Source: Petunia secreta (lineage: Eukaryota > Streptophyta > Magnoliopsida > Solanales > Solanaceae). From it: 64,000 nt of DNA. The stretch is taken from the NCBI GenBank assembly GCA_029990175.1, contig JARKIP010000099.1, positions 620,001 through 684,000 of the forward strand. The letters are read 5' to 3'. The notes under the pieces were generated by a model, which saw only the letters and a list, made by a program, of their open reading frames with translations, was not told where the DNA came from and ran no database searches. Of this stretch, positions 1-11,415 are shown in pieces (position 1 is the first letter of the stretch; each line of letters starts with the position of its first letter). The position numbers and the translations under genes are program-made.

Positions 1-2
1 CT

Positions 3-98
3 TCTAGTCAAGAATTCGAAGATGGTGACGCTTCAAGGTATGATGTTCCTACTTACTCTTCTTGTGAAGAACTTGAACATGATGATAGTGACATATAG
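3..98 (+). pseudogene. C-terminal end of an upstream ORF, probably gag
   Basis: Frame 3 is open from the window edge to TAG at 96-98 and encodes an acidic, Ser/Glu/Asp-rich tail. The same frame reopens to 251 and then gives way to the longer ORF in frame 1. The position before a protease-like domain suggests the end of gag, but no gag motif is visible in this short piece. Confidence 0.35.
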
Positions 99-150
99 AT
101 AATTGATGATGAGGTTGATTATATGAATTGTTCATTTACATATTCTCTTA

Positions 151-2525
151 GTGTTGCTAATGGTATGCAAGAGAGTAGTAGAGGTCCGTATGAGAGGAGG
201 AGGTGGTTGTTCCATGGGAAAAGGGAGGCTTGCATATCCTACTTGTGCTAAAGGGGTTAATGCTCCTAACTCCCATGTGAAGGGTGGAGTAAGAAGTGGT
301 GTTGCTCTTGCTACTAAAGGCTTGTATGATTCTAACAATGTGAGGAGTAGAAGTAGTAAGAGTGGTGCCATTGACTATGAGACTCCTTCCTCGACTTTCA
401 ACAACACTTTTAATGTTGGAAGAGTGACGGGAAGTGGAAGTTACATTAGCAATATTGCTAATAGAGGAGGGATAAGGGAGACCCATGTTGTTGGTGTTGA
501 TACTCTTGGACATTCAAGATCTTCCTTCGATGTACCTATACGATCATTGGTTGAAAGTAGGTTCGTTATTGAGGTAAATAGTGTTAGCGGAAGCTTGCTA
601 AAAATTGGTGAATCTGATGCCAATTACATTAGCACCTCTTTGGTTAAGAGTCAAAAGATACAATGCCAAGCTCTAAAGCAACCTTACAAGTCGAATGGAG
701 TGTGGGTTTCAAAAGAAGCTCGGATACTCATATTTTATAGGGGTTATAGAGAATATGCTTGGTGTGATGTGTATCCCTTGCCCTATTATGATATCTTGCT
801 AGGTGATCCATGGATGGCCAACAAAGAGTTTGAGTATAGTGGTAAACGGGACGTATATCTAATAGCCATAGGTCAATGGGTATATGAGCTTGTACCCTAC
901 GGATTGAGGGGTAAGATGTCACCTAGTCATTATTCTTGGGTCATGCAAAGGAGAAAGGAGCAAGAACTTCATTCCATGGTTGAAATTGAGCAATCGAGAA
1001 GTCCTACAAACACAAGAATTAGTGGGACTAGTGCTAAAAAAGGGTTGACAAGTGTCAACAAGGTGAACCCAAATCCACAAGCTTCAGAGCCAAGTGGTTC
1101 ACCAAAAAAGAAGAAGGAGACTTCAAGTGATGAGTCTCTAAGTCCTAGATTCCGGATTGATGTTAAAAGTCCACCTACTCCGGCTATGGGTATTCTTGAG
1201 CCTCATCCCAATTCGCCCGAATTTGAGAGACAAAAGATTGAGAGGAGTAAGGGAGTGACCGGTGACAACTCTCGAGTGGAAAAAGGAGAGGTTGTGTTGA
1301 GTGATGTGAGTGAGTTGACATCACCCGAATCTACACCCGACCTTGAAAAGAAAATGAGGGAAAAGAAAGAGAGAAAAAGAATCATTGAGAGTGAGGACAC
1401 CCCTTATTCTAACCTTAATCCTTTATCTTTTTCTTCTACTTGTGTGAATTCTTTTGTGGATACTCTTGGAGGCAAACCAATGGAGCCTCAATCATGTTCC
1501 AATGTGGAAGGGCAACGTGAAGAAGATCTAGAATGTGAGCTTCAAGTTGGAGGAACTACCCATGACATTTCAAATACATTGAGTGAGCTAGATGGACACT
1601 CAAAGGTATGTGTTAGTTCTTCTTCCCATAAGCATGATACTTCTTTGTCTTTTGATATTGCTTGTGAAAACTCCATGCTAGTTGATGATTTGTATGCTTA
1701 CAATGTGTTTGCAACTAGTGTTGAGAGGGTTCATGATGTGAGCTCGGTTTTTATTGAACCTCTCTTTAGTGAGGTTGTTGTAGTTGACCTTGCTTATGAC
1801 CCTTGTTATGATACACCACTAATCTTTGATAAAGGGGATGATGAGTTGTATGATCATACCCTTATTGATGTTATTGCCTATGGTGGATCTATGTGTTGTA
1901 ATGAGGATGATGGTGACCTTGAGGAGTCCCTAGTGGATGAGATGGATTCGATGACTCCTCAAGTGTGGATGATGATTCTAATTTGGATACCTCACCTTTG
2001 ATGGGTGGTGAACTTGTCTTCACTAACCTTATGTTTGAAGGGGATTTTGAAAGAGGTGGTGATGTGCATTCAACTAGAGGAGAGTGTGAGCTTAAACCTC
2101 CATGGTTTGGGAAGCTTAACTCTATAGATAATCCCTTGTTTGAGACCTCCCTTGGGAGCTTGTCTAGTAAGGAGGATTGTCTTGGAGGTGATTTTGGAGG
2201 TAAGAAGCTATCTCTTGGTGTGTATAAGAGTGCTCTTAAGAAGGGGAGTGGAGTCTTTGATGCTAGTTGTTGCTTGAACTATCTTGAGTGTTCCATTCCC
2301 TATGTTGATCACACCTTGAGTGTTAAGCATGCCAAAGCCATGATGTCACCTTGTTATAAAAATGCTATGAAGGCTTGGTATGTTGGTCATGAGTGTAGGG
2401 ATCGTGAGGGATTTGATTGCTACATCTTACATGTTTTATGCCCTTTTGATCTATTTGCTTATTCTAGTGTTGGATACACTTCCTTGTTGAGCCAAAAAAA
2501 GTTATTTTTTCCTTTGGAGACATAA
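151..2525 (+). pseudogene. protease-like ORF of a non-autonomous gypsy element, split by one frameshift
   Basis: Two ORFs (to 2001, and 1965-2525) make one coding region broken by a single indel near 1955. The first open codon is GTG at 151; the first ATG is at 160. Around codons 135-250 the order of blocks matches a retropepsin: a beta region followed by the hydrophobic ILLGDPWM motif (ILLGRPW in the intact gypsy element at 30950). The catalytic Asp-Ser/Thr-Gly triad is not recognisable; the aligned position reads VNSVSG. The remaining roughly 500 codons are Ser/Glu/Lys-rich with many Asp-rich clusters and show no RT, RNase H or integrase motif. I do not recognise their function. A retropepsin-like dimer or structural gag role is possible. 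Confidence 0.5.
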
Positions 2526-2687
2526 GCTTTTTAATTGATATTGATGCTTGGCTCTACCATAAGAGTGTGTTTTCCACACTTTTGGACACTAACCAACTCT
2601 TGGGGTAGGAAGTTCATTTGTCTTTGCCTTGCTTGTAGGTCTTGTTGGCTTGATTTCGAGGACGAAATCCTTTTAAGAAGGGGAGAA
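2526..2687 (+). other. gypsy 3' tail and polypurine tract
   Basis: This is non-coding tail between the ORF and the LTR. The stretch 2652-2687 nearly repeats the end of the intact gypsy polyprotein gene at 33926-33963. It ends in a purine tract (2676-2687) directly before the LTR, the expected primer for plus-strand synthesis. Confidence 0.7.
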
Positions 2688-3337
2688 TGATGCAATCCGT
2701 ATTGGTATCCAAAGCCGTGGGGGAATTTACTCTCAACATGCGGGACTTAGAACGCTTCAAAGAGAGCTTGGAAACCAAGATTCAAGTTAAAGAAGGCCAA
2801 AAGACCAAAATGCAAGCTTGCTGGAATGTTGGGAAAACAATATCCTGCGTGATCGCGAGAGTATGAACGCGATCACAATGAAGGGAAAAAATTGCTCTTC
2901 GCGATCGCGTGAAGAGCTGCGCGATCGCGATGAAGAAACAGTCAGGCAGCGTTCCAGAATTAGCTGAAGGGACATTTTAGACCATTTATCATTGTAAATA
3001 CATAGCTACTATAAATAGTCTAATCCTAAGCTTAGTCTTTAGTGAGTTGATGTTTATTTGAGAATAGAAGAACTTAGAAGAGGCGGAGCCCTTCTTGTTG
3101 AAGCCCGAGGCTTCGTGTATCCCTTTTAGCTTGGAACCGAGTATTTATCATCCTAGTATGGATCCTCGATAGGTTCAAGTTTCTTTCTCTCTCTCTCTCG
3201 GATATTCAATCGTTTTTTAATCGAATATCCTTTCTTTCATCTATTTCTGTCCTTCCCCGTCCCTATTTTCTCATTGTTGTGTTTACTTTATCGCTTCGGT
3301 TTCTTTATTTTGCTTCAACGTGGTTTGGTTTGCACCA
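2688..3337 (+). repeat. 3' LTR of the left gypsy element
   Basis: The 650-bp LTR begins TGATGCAATCC after the purine tract and ends TTTGCACCA, the same ends as the LTRs of the 27197-34688 element. A TATA box (CTATAAATAG, 3009-3018) marks U3. Two GCGATCGC palindromes and a TGATCGCG/CGCGATCA inverted pair lie in U3 at 2850-2930. A CT microsatellite is at about 3183-3199. The next five bases, GGATG, are the presumed target duplication, but its partner is outside the window. Confidence 0.75.
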
Positions 3338-3480
3338 GGATGAATACCCTAGAGGAATAAAATACCAATATTTATACAGATGAATATCCTAGAGGAATAT
3401 TGGTATAAAAATACCAATATTTATACAGATGAATACCCTAGAGGAATAAATTTTATAATATTGGTATTTTATTAGTAACA
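3338..3480. repeat. short tandem repeats with inverted segments
   Basis: A unit containing GATGAATACCCTAGAGG starts at about 3340, 3379 and 3428, with spacings of 39 and 49 bp. Between units, ATACCAATATT and its complement AATATTGGTAT occur several times, so the array can fold into hairpins. The remaining spacer to 3745 holds no gene that I can see. Confidence 0.6.
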
Positions 3481-3745
3481 ATAAATAAAAACCATGTTTA
3501 TATTACTTATAATCAGCTTCCAAAGTCGGCAAAACCTATAGAGAAGATATGCAATCATCTTAATTATCCAAAGAATTGTACATAGAAACTCGTATCCAAA
3601 TTGAGCGCATCGCTCCAAAGACAATAAGCAATAATAAAGACATCATTTTTCCCGTAAATACCAATAAACCGCTTAGCTTCTGTTACAAGCAAACCCTAAA
3701 ACCACTGTGATTTTACAACATGGGCCAATCATTTGGATTAACACA

Positions 3746-4003
3746 TGTTAGGATTATATTTTTATGCTTTGGATATTTGTACAGTGTGCAGCTTATAGTG
3801 TATTTATTTTATGTTGTAGATGAGTTATACTTGCTGCTATACATTTAGTACAAAGGATAAGTTAGTGGGTCTTGTATATAAAGTACTAAGAAACTGTAAA
3901 GAATAGTAACTACCGTAATTCTTATCTCTCAATTTGGTTTTGTCCCTTTTTCTCCTCTCCAGTTTATCTCTGTAACTTATTGTCTATTTCTTCAATTTTC
4001 ACA
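3746..4003 (+). repeat. 5' LTR of copia 1
   Basis: The LTR runs from TGTTAGG to TTTTCACA. A TATA-like TATATAAAG lies at 3875-3883. The tRNA-Met primer site follows at once, at 4004. Confidence 0.92.
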
Positions 4004-4015
4004 TGGTATCAGAGC
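4004..4015 (+). promoter_or_regulatory. primer binding site of copia 1
   Basis: TGGTATCAGAGC is the standard complement of the 3' end of plant initiator tRNA-Met, used to prime minus-strand DNA synthesis. It abuts the LTR with no spacer. Confidence 0.9.
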
Positions 4016-4233
4016 AAATTCTTGTTAGATTCATGAAATTTTAGGGCTATGAAATGAGGATTTATAGGTTGTATAGTCTATCTTCGTCATTCTTTTCCAG
4101 ATTTCTTCGTTCCCTACTCATCTAGCGTTTCTGATTTTTCAAGTTCTAGTTGTTTTGTCGCCTCATATCTTCACTTTGTGCCGGATATTTGTTCGGATCT
4201 ATTGTGTTTTCACCATTTTTTTTTTGTATTGAT

Positions 4234-5763
4234 ATGGCAACTACATCAGAAACGCAAATAGATTCTGCTCATCCTCTATTCCTTCATTCTTCAGACATAC
4301 CTGGGACTGCACTGGTTTCTAGGCCTTTTGATGGTTCTGGTTTTAGTGGTTGGAGAAGATCTGTTTTAATCGCACTATCTGCGAAAAATAAGATTGGTTT
4401 TATTGATGGATCCTGTATGAAGCCTGTGTGCAGCCCTAATTTATTGCGACTTTGGAACCGCTGCAATGATATGGTAATTTCTTGGTTAATAAACTCTTTG
4501 AGAAAAGAAATTGCTGACAGTGTATTATATTCTGAAACCGCACACGAGATATGGATGGAGTTGAACGACAGATATGGACAAGAAAATGGAGTTCGTTGGT
4601 TTGAAACTCAGAAAGATCTAAATAATTTGGTGCAAGGCGCTACTGGTGTGGCAGGTTTCTACGCCAAAATTAAAAGGCTATGGGACGAAGTTGGCACTCT
4701 GAACATTATTCCAGAATGTGTGTGCAATTGCACATGTGGTGCAAAACCTGGTATACAAAAGTTTAAGGAGGACCAAAAACTACTTCAGTTTCTAATGGGA
4801 CTGAATGAAAGTTATGCCCATACGAGAGGCAACATTTTAATGATGAGTCCTTTGCCTCCAGTTTCAAAGGCATATGCTATTGTGGTTTATGAAGAAAGGC
4901 AAAGAGAGGTGGCTACTCGTGCACAAGTCCTTACAGATTCAGCATCTCTTAATGTTACAATGAACAGACGAGGTAATTTCAATCCAATGCCTAATCAGAA
5001 TTTCGGCGCACGAAATCAGAAAGGCAGCGGTTTCAGGAAAAATAATTTGGTGTGCAAGTACTGTAAGAAGCCTGGACATTCAGTGGACAATTGCTATAAA
5101 CTGCACGGTTTCCCTCCACATGTTAAAGAAAATAAGGGAAAAAGTATGAACTTAGGAGCAGCAAACTGTGTTGACAAAGGGCCTGATAATGATGGGCCAG
5201 AAAGTTTTTCCATGCCTCGATTGACAAGGGAACAATATGAACAATTGATAGAGATGTTGAGCAAGCCACAGACTAGCCAACCAGAGGAGGAGGTGCCTCT
5301 TGAATATTCTGCCAACTTTGCAGGTACTATAGCTCTTCACTCTTCTCATAGTTCAAGTGGCTGCATATGTAATAACTATGACATCTCTGTCGTTAGTTGG
5401 ATAATTGATTCTGGGGCGTCACATCATATGACATCAAATAGGTCCATTTTGTTTAACATCACCCTTTTAGATAAACCACATGTTATAACTCTCCCTAATA
5501 GTTACAAAGTTAAAGTAACTTGTACGGGCAGTGTTCAAATTCATCCCGATATCGTTCTTCATGATGTTTTGCTCGTTCCTTGTTTTAAGTTCAATCTACT
5601 TTCAGTGTTTAAACTATGTGAGCAGCTTAACTGCAGTCTATCTTTCTCAAAATCTTGTTGCATTCTGCAGGGCCCTTCACTGAAGAGCCCGGTGGAGTTT
5701 GGTAAAGTTGTAAACAATCTCTACAAGCTTCTCCTCAACTCCAGCTCTAATGATTCCGCATAA
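4234..5763 (+). pseudogene. copia 1 gag and protease region
   Basis: The likely start is ATG 4234 (MATTSETQ); the frame is open upstream to 4150, but that lies in the leader. The order is a gag N-terminal region of the UBN2/Retrotran_gag type, then a CCHC zinc knuckle (CKYCKKPGHSVDNC, near 5050), then the aspartic protease active site WIIDSGASHHM near 5400 with its catalytic Asp intact. The frame ends at TAA 5761-5763, inside what should be continuous gag-pol, so this is a premature stop. Product: capsid-like protein and the polyprotein protease, acting in cytoplasmic virus-like particles. Confidence 0.85.
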
Positions 5764-6811
5764 GTTCATCCTGGCGTCAATCTTTTACCACATTCTACTA
5801 CTATTCCTAGTAATAATAGTTCTATTTGTAACTCTAGTCAGGAACAATATGTATCTGTAAATAATGTTGCTTTTTCCAAATCTTCTGTAAGCACACATAT
5901 TTTGTGGCATCAACGACTAGGCCATGTGCCATTGTCCAAGTTGCAATCTATGCATGTTATTCCTTCTGTTTCTTTCAAGAATGACTCTTTTATATGTGAT
6001 GTATGCCCTATGGCTTAGATTATCATTCCCTAGAAGTACCATATCTACAACCAAACCTTTTGATTTAATTCATGTAGATACATGGGGGCCTTATCACACA
6101 CCCACATATGGAGGACATAAGTATTTCATCATAATTGTTGATGATTATTCTAGAGCGACTTGGACACACCTTCTCCCAAATAAAAGTTGTGCTTTTTCCA
6201 TTCTGAAATCTTTTATTCATCTTGTTCACACTCAATTTGGGGAAAAGATAAAAACCATGAGGTCTGAAAATGCGCTCGAACTTGGGTCTAGTACGAGTGC
6301 TTCCTCTTTTCTTGCTGAAAATGGCATTTTGCATCAAACTTCTTGCCCAGCCACACCCCAACAAAATGGGGTTGTCGAGAGGAAACACAAGCATTTACTT
6401 GAAGTATCTAGAGCCCTTCTTTTTCAGTCTAATATTCCAATTAAATTTTGGGGAGATTGCTTGCTTACTGCTACATATTTAATTAATAGACTCCCATCTC
6501 CTGTTCTTTAACATAAAACTCCATACCAAATTCTTCATGGTTTACCTCCATCTTATACTCACCTCAAAACTTTTGGTTGTCTATGTTATGTTTCTACTCC
6601 AAAAGCACATAGAGACAAGTTTATGCCAAGGGCACATCCATGTGTTTTTATTGGATATCCAACTGGGAAGAAAGCTTATAAGGTGTTTAATTTAGTTACT
6701 GAGAAAGTTCTAGTGTCTAGAGATGTAATTTTTTATGAGCATGTTTTTCCGTTTAAGCAACATAAGTTTTCTTCTACTGATCCGTCAAGTTTTCCTTTCC
6801 CTTCTATCTAG
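5764..6811 (+). pseudogene. copia 1 integrase region
   Basis: After the 5761 stop the frame continues with the GAG-pre-integrase zinc finger (ILWHQRLGH, then CDVC). It stops at 6016-6018 and shifts by one base into the frame that carries the integrase core (to 6511). Further stops are TAA 6509-6511 and TAG 6809-6811. Of the D,D,E residues the first Asp (HVDTWGP) and the Glu (NGVVERKH) are present. The second Asp position reads RSENALELG where the family has an Asp-Asn pair, so the catalytic Asp is replaced by Glu. The integrase should be inactive even without the stops. Confidence 0.85.
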
Positions 6812-6835
6812 CAAACTTTTTCCAATTCTACAGAT

Positions 6836-8684
6836 ATGTTTCCTCAAGTTCAACAGTATGATGTGCATTCTCCATCTTTAATTTCTTCTTCTTTTCCTCC
6901 TGATTCCACATCCCTTAATGATTCTAATCTGCATGAACATGCTATATCTAGCGTGCAATTACGTCGATCTACCAGAGCACACAATGCACCTAGTTATCTA
7001 CGGGATTATGTTTGTAATTTTTCTACGGTTTTTCCTTCTCCTATCTCACAATCTCTTCCTGGGTCAAATATTCCCTGTCATTTTCCCAATGTTGTATGCC
7101 TCAGTTCATTATTTGATTCTAATCAACAGCTAGTTCAAAGTTTATTACATATGCATGAACCTATTAACTATGTTGAAGCTGTGTTGAGTCCTCATTGGCA
7201 AGAGGCAATGTTTAATGAATTTCAAGCACTTGAAGCCAATAAAACTTGGGAATTAGTTGAATTACCTAAAGGGAAGAAACCAATTGGGTGTAAATGGGTG
7301 TATAAAAGTAAACATAAAGCTGATGGTTCTATTGAACGTTTTAAAGCAAGGTTAGTGGTGCGAGGAGATACACAAAGAGAAGGTTTTGATTACGCAGAAA
7401 CATTTTCCCTAGTAGTTAAAATGACTACCATTCGATGTATTCTTGCTGTAGCAGTTCTTAAGGAGTGGCCAATATTCCAACTAGATGTGAATAATGCATT
7501 TTTACACGGGGATTTGGAGGAGGAAGTATATATGAGACCTCCACCAGGATTGTCTGTTCCTACTTCTTCCACTGTGTGTAGACTTCAAAAGTTGTATGGC
7601 CTTAAACAGGCTTCAAGGCAGTGGTATGCAAAACTATCTTCTTCTTTGTTATCTAAAGGTTATATTTCTTCCAAAAATGATTACTCTCTTTTTACCAAGA
7701 AAACTGATCGGGGATTTGTTTTGCTTGCTGTGTATGTTGATGATATTTTATTGTCTGGTAGTGATTTGCTAGAAATTGAGTCTATCAAGTCTTTTTTGGA
7801 CAACAAATTTCGAATAAAGGATCTTGGTTTGTTGCATTATTTTTTGGGTTTGGAAGTGTTTAGACAACCCACTGGACTGATTGTTTCTCAAAGAAAATTT
7901 ACTATGGATCTTCTTAAAGAATCTGGCTGTACTGATTCTTCTCATGTGGTTAGCCCATTGGATTTGTGTATGAAGTTGCGGGCTGGTGCGGGTTGTCCAT
8001 TGTCTGATCCTTCTCATTATCGCCGCTTGATTGGTAAATTAAATTTTTTGACAAACACTCGGCCTGACCTTAGTTTTGATGTCCAGCTTCTTTCTCAATT
8101 TATGCAGGACCCCAGGGAACCTCATTTAGATGTTGTTCATCATGTATTAAAATATTTGTTGCAGCATCTTGGACAAGGTTTATTTTTTTCCTCTTCTGGT
8201 GTGCCTCAGCTTACAGCTTTTTGTGACTCTGATTGGGCATCTTGTCCGGACTCTCGACGCTCTGTCTGGTTATTTTATCATGTTGGGTGATTCTCCGGTT
8301 TCATGGAAATCTAAGAAACAACAGACAGTCTCCTTATCTTCAGCAGAAGCAGAATATCGCTCCATTCGTAGAGTGGTGGTTGAAATTGTGTGGATCCAAT
8401 GTCTTTTGTCTGATCTCACGATTGATTGTCCTTTGCCTATTTCAGTTCATTGTGATAGTCGAGCAGCAATTCATATTGCTAAAAATCCTGTCTTTCATGA
8501 ACGAACTAAGCACACTGAGTTGGATTGTCATTTTGTACGTGACAAGTTGGTGGATGGGCTGATTTCTCTTAGTTATATTCCCACTTCGGTTCAATTGGCA
8601 GATATCTTTACAAAGGCTCTCCCTGGATCTCATCATCGCACTATTCTTTCCATGTTGGGGGTTTCCGTGCACCCTCCAACTTGA
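6836..8684 (+). pseudogene. copia 1 reverse transcriptase and RNase H
   Basis: An RVT_2-type reverse transcriptase runs from about 7150 to 7900, including the catalytic YVDD in LAVYVDDILLSG. RNase H follows, with FCDSDWASC, SSAEAEYRS and HCDSRAAIHIA. The frame breaks at about 8262: the last RNase H codons continue in another frame to 8684, so an indel separates them. The gene ends just before the purine tract of the 3' LTR. Confidence 0.88.
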
Positions 8685-8691
8685 GGGGGGA

Positions 8692-8948
8692 TGTTAGGAT
8701 TATATTTTTATGCTTTGGATATTTGTACAGTGTGCAGCTTATAGTGTATTTATTTTATGTTGTAGATGAGTAATACATGCTGCTATATATTTAGTACAAA
8801 GGATAAGTTAGTGGGTCTTGTATATAAAGTACTAAGAACTGTAAAGAATAGTAACTACCGTAATTCTTATCTCTCAATTTGATTTTGTCCCTTTTTCTCC
8901 TCTCCAGTTTATCTCTGTAACTTATTGTCTATTTCTTCAATTTTCACA
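8692..8948 (+). repeat. 3' LTR of copia 1
   Basis: This copy of 3746-4003 differs at about four bases and one single-base indel. It follows the purine tract TTGAGGGGGGA (8681-8691). Confidence 0.92.
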
Positions 8949-8953
8949 ACACC

Positions 8954-10544
8954 GTTCAAGGTAATGCATGTAAAGGTCAAACCTTAACAACGTGAGAAAC
9001 TGATCAAGCCCCTTTCACTTTTCTGACTCTTATTGCATATGATAATAAGAGTCAAAAGTGATATTAAGGCTTCACATACCTCTGAACTCTACTACCCAGC
9101 TCCACAAGCAAAAATCAAGTGGAGTGTGATCACAATTCAAGTTTAAAAATGATCATATTACCTCTAGAAAAATGATCATATTTTAACACAAAATACATTA
9201 ACAAGTAGAAGATTGAACAACCAAAAATATCAAGAAAGCTAATAACTTAGCTAAATTACAAAAAAATAACTCAACACTTAACTCGAAGTACAAAAAAAAA
9301 ACACACTTCTTAAGACCATATAGTCGGGCTACATTTGAAATAAAAAATAATTCTTTTTACTTTTCAATTGTTGCTTGTGTTTTTAGGCAATTTGCTGATT
9401 CTTCCTCAGCAATGTAATTGCTAAAGAGAGTATAGACTAAGCGCTAGATAATTGAAAGAAATTTTGTTCATGTTTTGATGCATGTCTTAACTTTGGTACT
9501 TTCCATCTTTTGTTAAATTGGTCAAAAGTTTTGAAATTGTCAAAATTAAAAATGTGTTATAACTTTAGTTTTATATTAAAATTTATTTTATCTTGCTAAA
9601 TTATCCACAAATTTTAATAGATCGATAAAACTTGTATGTGTTGTTCATTGTTGAACAATTTAAACTTTTTTTGTGGAACAATAAAGTTTGTTTATGATTA
9701 AGAATTGTCTTTTTTTTAATCTCTTTATGTATCTTATCACATAGTCGAATACAAAAGCATCAACTTTTATCTACCATTCGTAAATCATATACAAACCTCA
9801 TCACATAGTCAAAAAGTGCGCTCATGGACTATGCATTGAGATGAATTCCTCCTTGAATTTGATTCGGCTAGTTTGAGACGTAGGCAACCCATCTTGATTC
9901 AATCACTCCTACCATTGAATTTTACATTACTATTGGTAGTTAGGTGAGTATAACCGCCTTAGTCTTCTTTTAGTCCAGATGAAAGAAAATAGAAAGAGAA
10001 AATAAAATCCAAAAAGAGAGGGGTGAATGAAAAGGGAAAAGAAGAAGGTAAGATTGGAGCTAAATGAACAATGCGCGTAAAAGAATAGTCACTTCTACTA
10101 AACCTTTATCCTTCCAGTCCTTAAATTTACATTACAAGCAGAGGAAAAAGTCTTATTTGATCCTAAGGCTACATTAGTATAGATTCACAATAAGGGTAAA
10201 CCTATAATATTTTTGTTCACACTCGTAAACATGATCTTTTGTGAGAGAAGAGTGTACTTATTGGTATTGAAATCCATTAGTTTAATGTGAGATGGACACG
10301 TTCTTTCTTGTAATGATTGCAAGTGATGATTTAAAGGAGGTGAGTTAATTAGGCTTACAATAAGCAATGCATGAATGAGCATAGAGATGTTGATGACCAT
10401 AGTTAACTCTTCAAGCTTAAATGTTACACTTGGATCATATTTTTTAGAAGAAAAATAATAAGCATTAAGGTATTGTCAAGTACACATCGGTTTGATGTTT
10501 AATTATTGGTACCAACTTGTAGAGAATAGCAGAAGAAAATGTTT
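8954..10544. other. AT-rich spacer without recognised genes
   Basis: No ORF here has domain-like content and no terminal repeats are visible. Short A/T homopolymers are common. A weak inverted pair (AATGATCATATT-like) occurs near 9150-9180. Confidence 0.5.
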
Positions 10545-10958
10545 GTGTTAGATTCCTTCTGCTAGCCCAAGATCGTTAACAAGAATAGGAAGATTCAACT
10601 AAAGAAGAGGAAGCTTTGAAAAGAAGAAGGAACATTGGAAGAGAGAACTTTGTAAACTAGAAAGGTTTCTTGATTTTGGCTTAGTAACACATGAGCAAGA
10701 CTACCCCTATTTATACTTGGCAAGGGATGGTTCTAGATGCATTTCTAGATACATCCATAAGAACATTCTAGCTATCTAAAACTCTAGAATATCTAGAATA
10801 TGTCTAGATATTTCGTATCTCTAGAATATGCAACTAAGATACTACATTAGACTATTCTAGAGTAGCTAAATTTTCTTCTATCCAAAATACTACACTACAT
10901 TATTCTAGAAACTCCTCAAAAAAATATTTCTAAAAAATTACTTTACTATTTTTCACAT
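10545..10958 (-). repeat. LTR-like fragment or solo LTR
   Basis: Read on the minus strand, the segment begins TGTGAAAAATAG, has a TATA box (GTATAAATAGG, about 10705-10720 on plus), then a pyrimidine-rich leader, and ends in CTAACA, so it has TG...CA ends. About eight CTAGA motifs, several of them TTCTAGAA-like, lie in the 190 bp upstream of the TATA box. No matching target duplication was found and no internal element is attached, so it may be a solo LTR or a decayed fragment. Confidence 0.4.
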
Positions 10959-11280
10959 GAGGTCATCAATGGCTTGAAAGTTTGAGCTAAAACTTAACCT
11001 GGATGTGAAGAATTTAAAATTTATGGTCATAGTAACTTAAGGTTGTTGTTTGAGCACAAACAAAGATTTAAGATTGGTAAAGTTAAGTTGGTATTTTACC
11101 AATTTTTAACTTTCTTTTACTCCTATTTTTGAATCCCACAACTATAATTCTTGAGAAATTTTAATGGATTTTTTTTTTTTAATTTCAAGAGACGATGTAT
11201 AATATACGGCATTGGAGCTGAAACAAGACAAAAAGAAATAAAATTATTTAAAGAATGGAAAAGTTCAAGTTCAAGAACAC
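10959..11280. other. AT-rich spacer
   Basis: No gene or repeat was recognised between the LTR-like fragment and the MULE target duplication. Confidence 0.5.
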
Positions 11281-11289
11281 AAGTAAAAT

Positions 11290-11415
11290 GGCAAAATACT
11301 TAAAGTCACACTTCAACTTGTTCCGAAAATCTCCTGAAATACCTTAACTTTACGGTTGTCCCATGACCCCCCTTAAGATGTTCGAAGTGGTATTTATACA
11401 AACCTTATGTGCCAC
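11290..11415 (+). repeat. left TIR of the MULE
   Basis: It starts GGCAAAATACTTAAAG and matches the reverse complement of 16415-16540 with roughly 10% mismatches up to GTGCCAC. In MULEs the TIRs carry transposase sites and promoters for the outward-placed genes. Confidence 0.9.

Larger units (their letters stand above)
1..3337 (+). mobile_element. 3' part of a Ty3/gypsy-type element lacking a visible reverse transcriptase
   Basis: The window opens inside this element. It holds the end of one ORF (3-98), a long protease-like ORF (151-2525, one frameshift), a short tail, a purine tract and a 650-bp LTR. The tail just before the LTR closely resembles the same stretch of the complete gypsy element at 33925-33963, which places it among Ty3/gypsy elements. 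Where RT, RNase H and integrase would normally lie there is only a long charged region with no RT or integrase motif, so I infer a non-autonomous derivative. The 5' half and the 5' target duplication are outside the window. Confidence 0.75.
3746..8948 (+). mobile_element. Ty1/copia LTR retrotransposon (copia 1), full length, inactive
   Basis: The 5.2-kb element has two LTRs of about 258 bp (3746-4003, 8692-8948) and target duplications ACACA (3741-3745) and ACACC (8949-8953), with one mismatch. Its primer site is complementary to initiator tRNA-Met (TGGTATCAGAGC, 4004-4015), and a purine tract ends at 8691. Domain order gag, protease, integrase, RT, RNase H is the copia order. The LTRs differ by about 4 substitutions and 1 indel, so insertion was recent. 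Even so, the coding region carries three in-frame stops and two frameshifted regions. Confidence 0.93.

Noticed and set aside
2901..2928. GCGATCGC repeats as a sign of cyanobacterial contamination (HIP1)
   Set aside because: They lie within a plant LTR with normal TATA box, purine tract and LTR ends.
3338..3480. CRISPR-like array
   Set aside because: Only three uneven repeats with AT-rich inverted segments, in a plant nuclear context.
6065..6394. 109-codon minus-strand ORF opposite copia integrase
   Set aside because: It mirrors a conserved integrase core on the plus strand; a shadow of the real coding strand.
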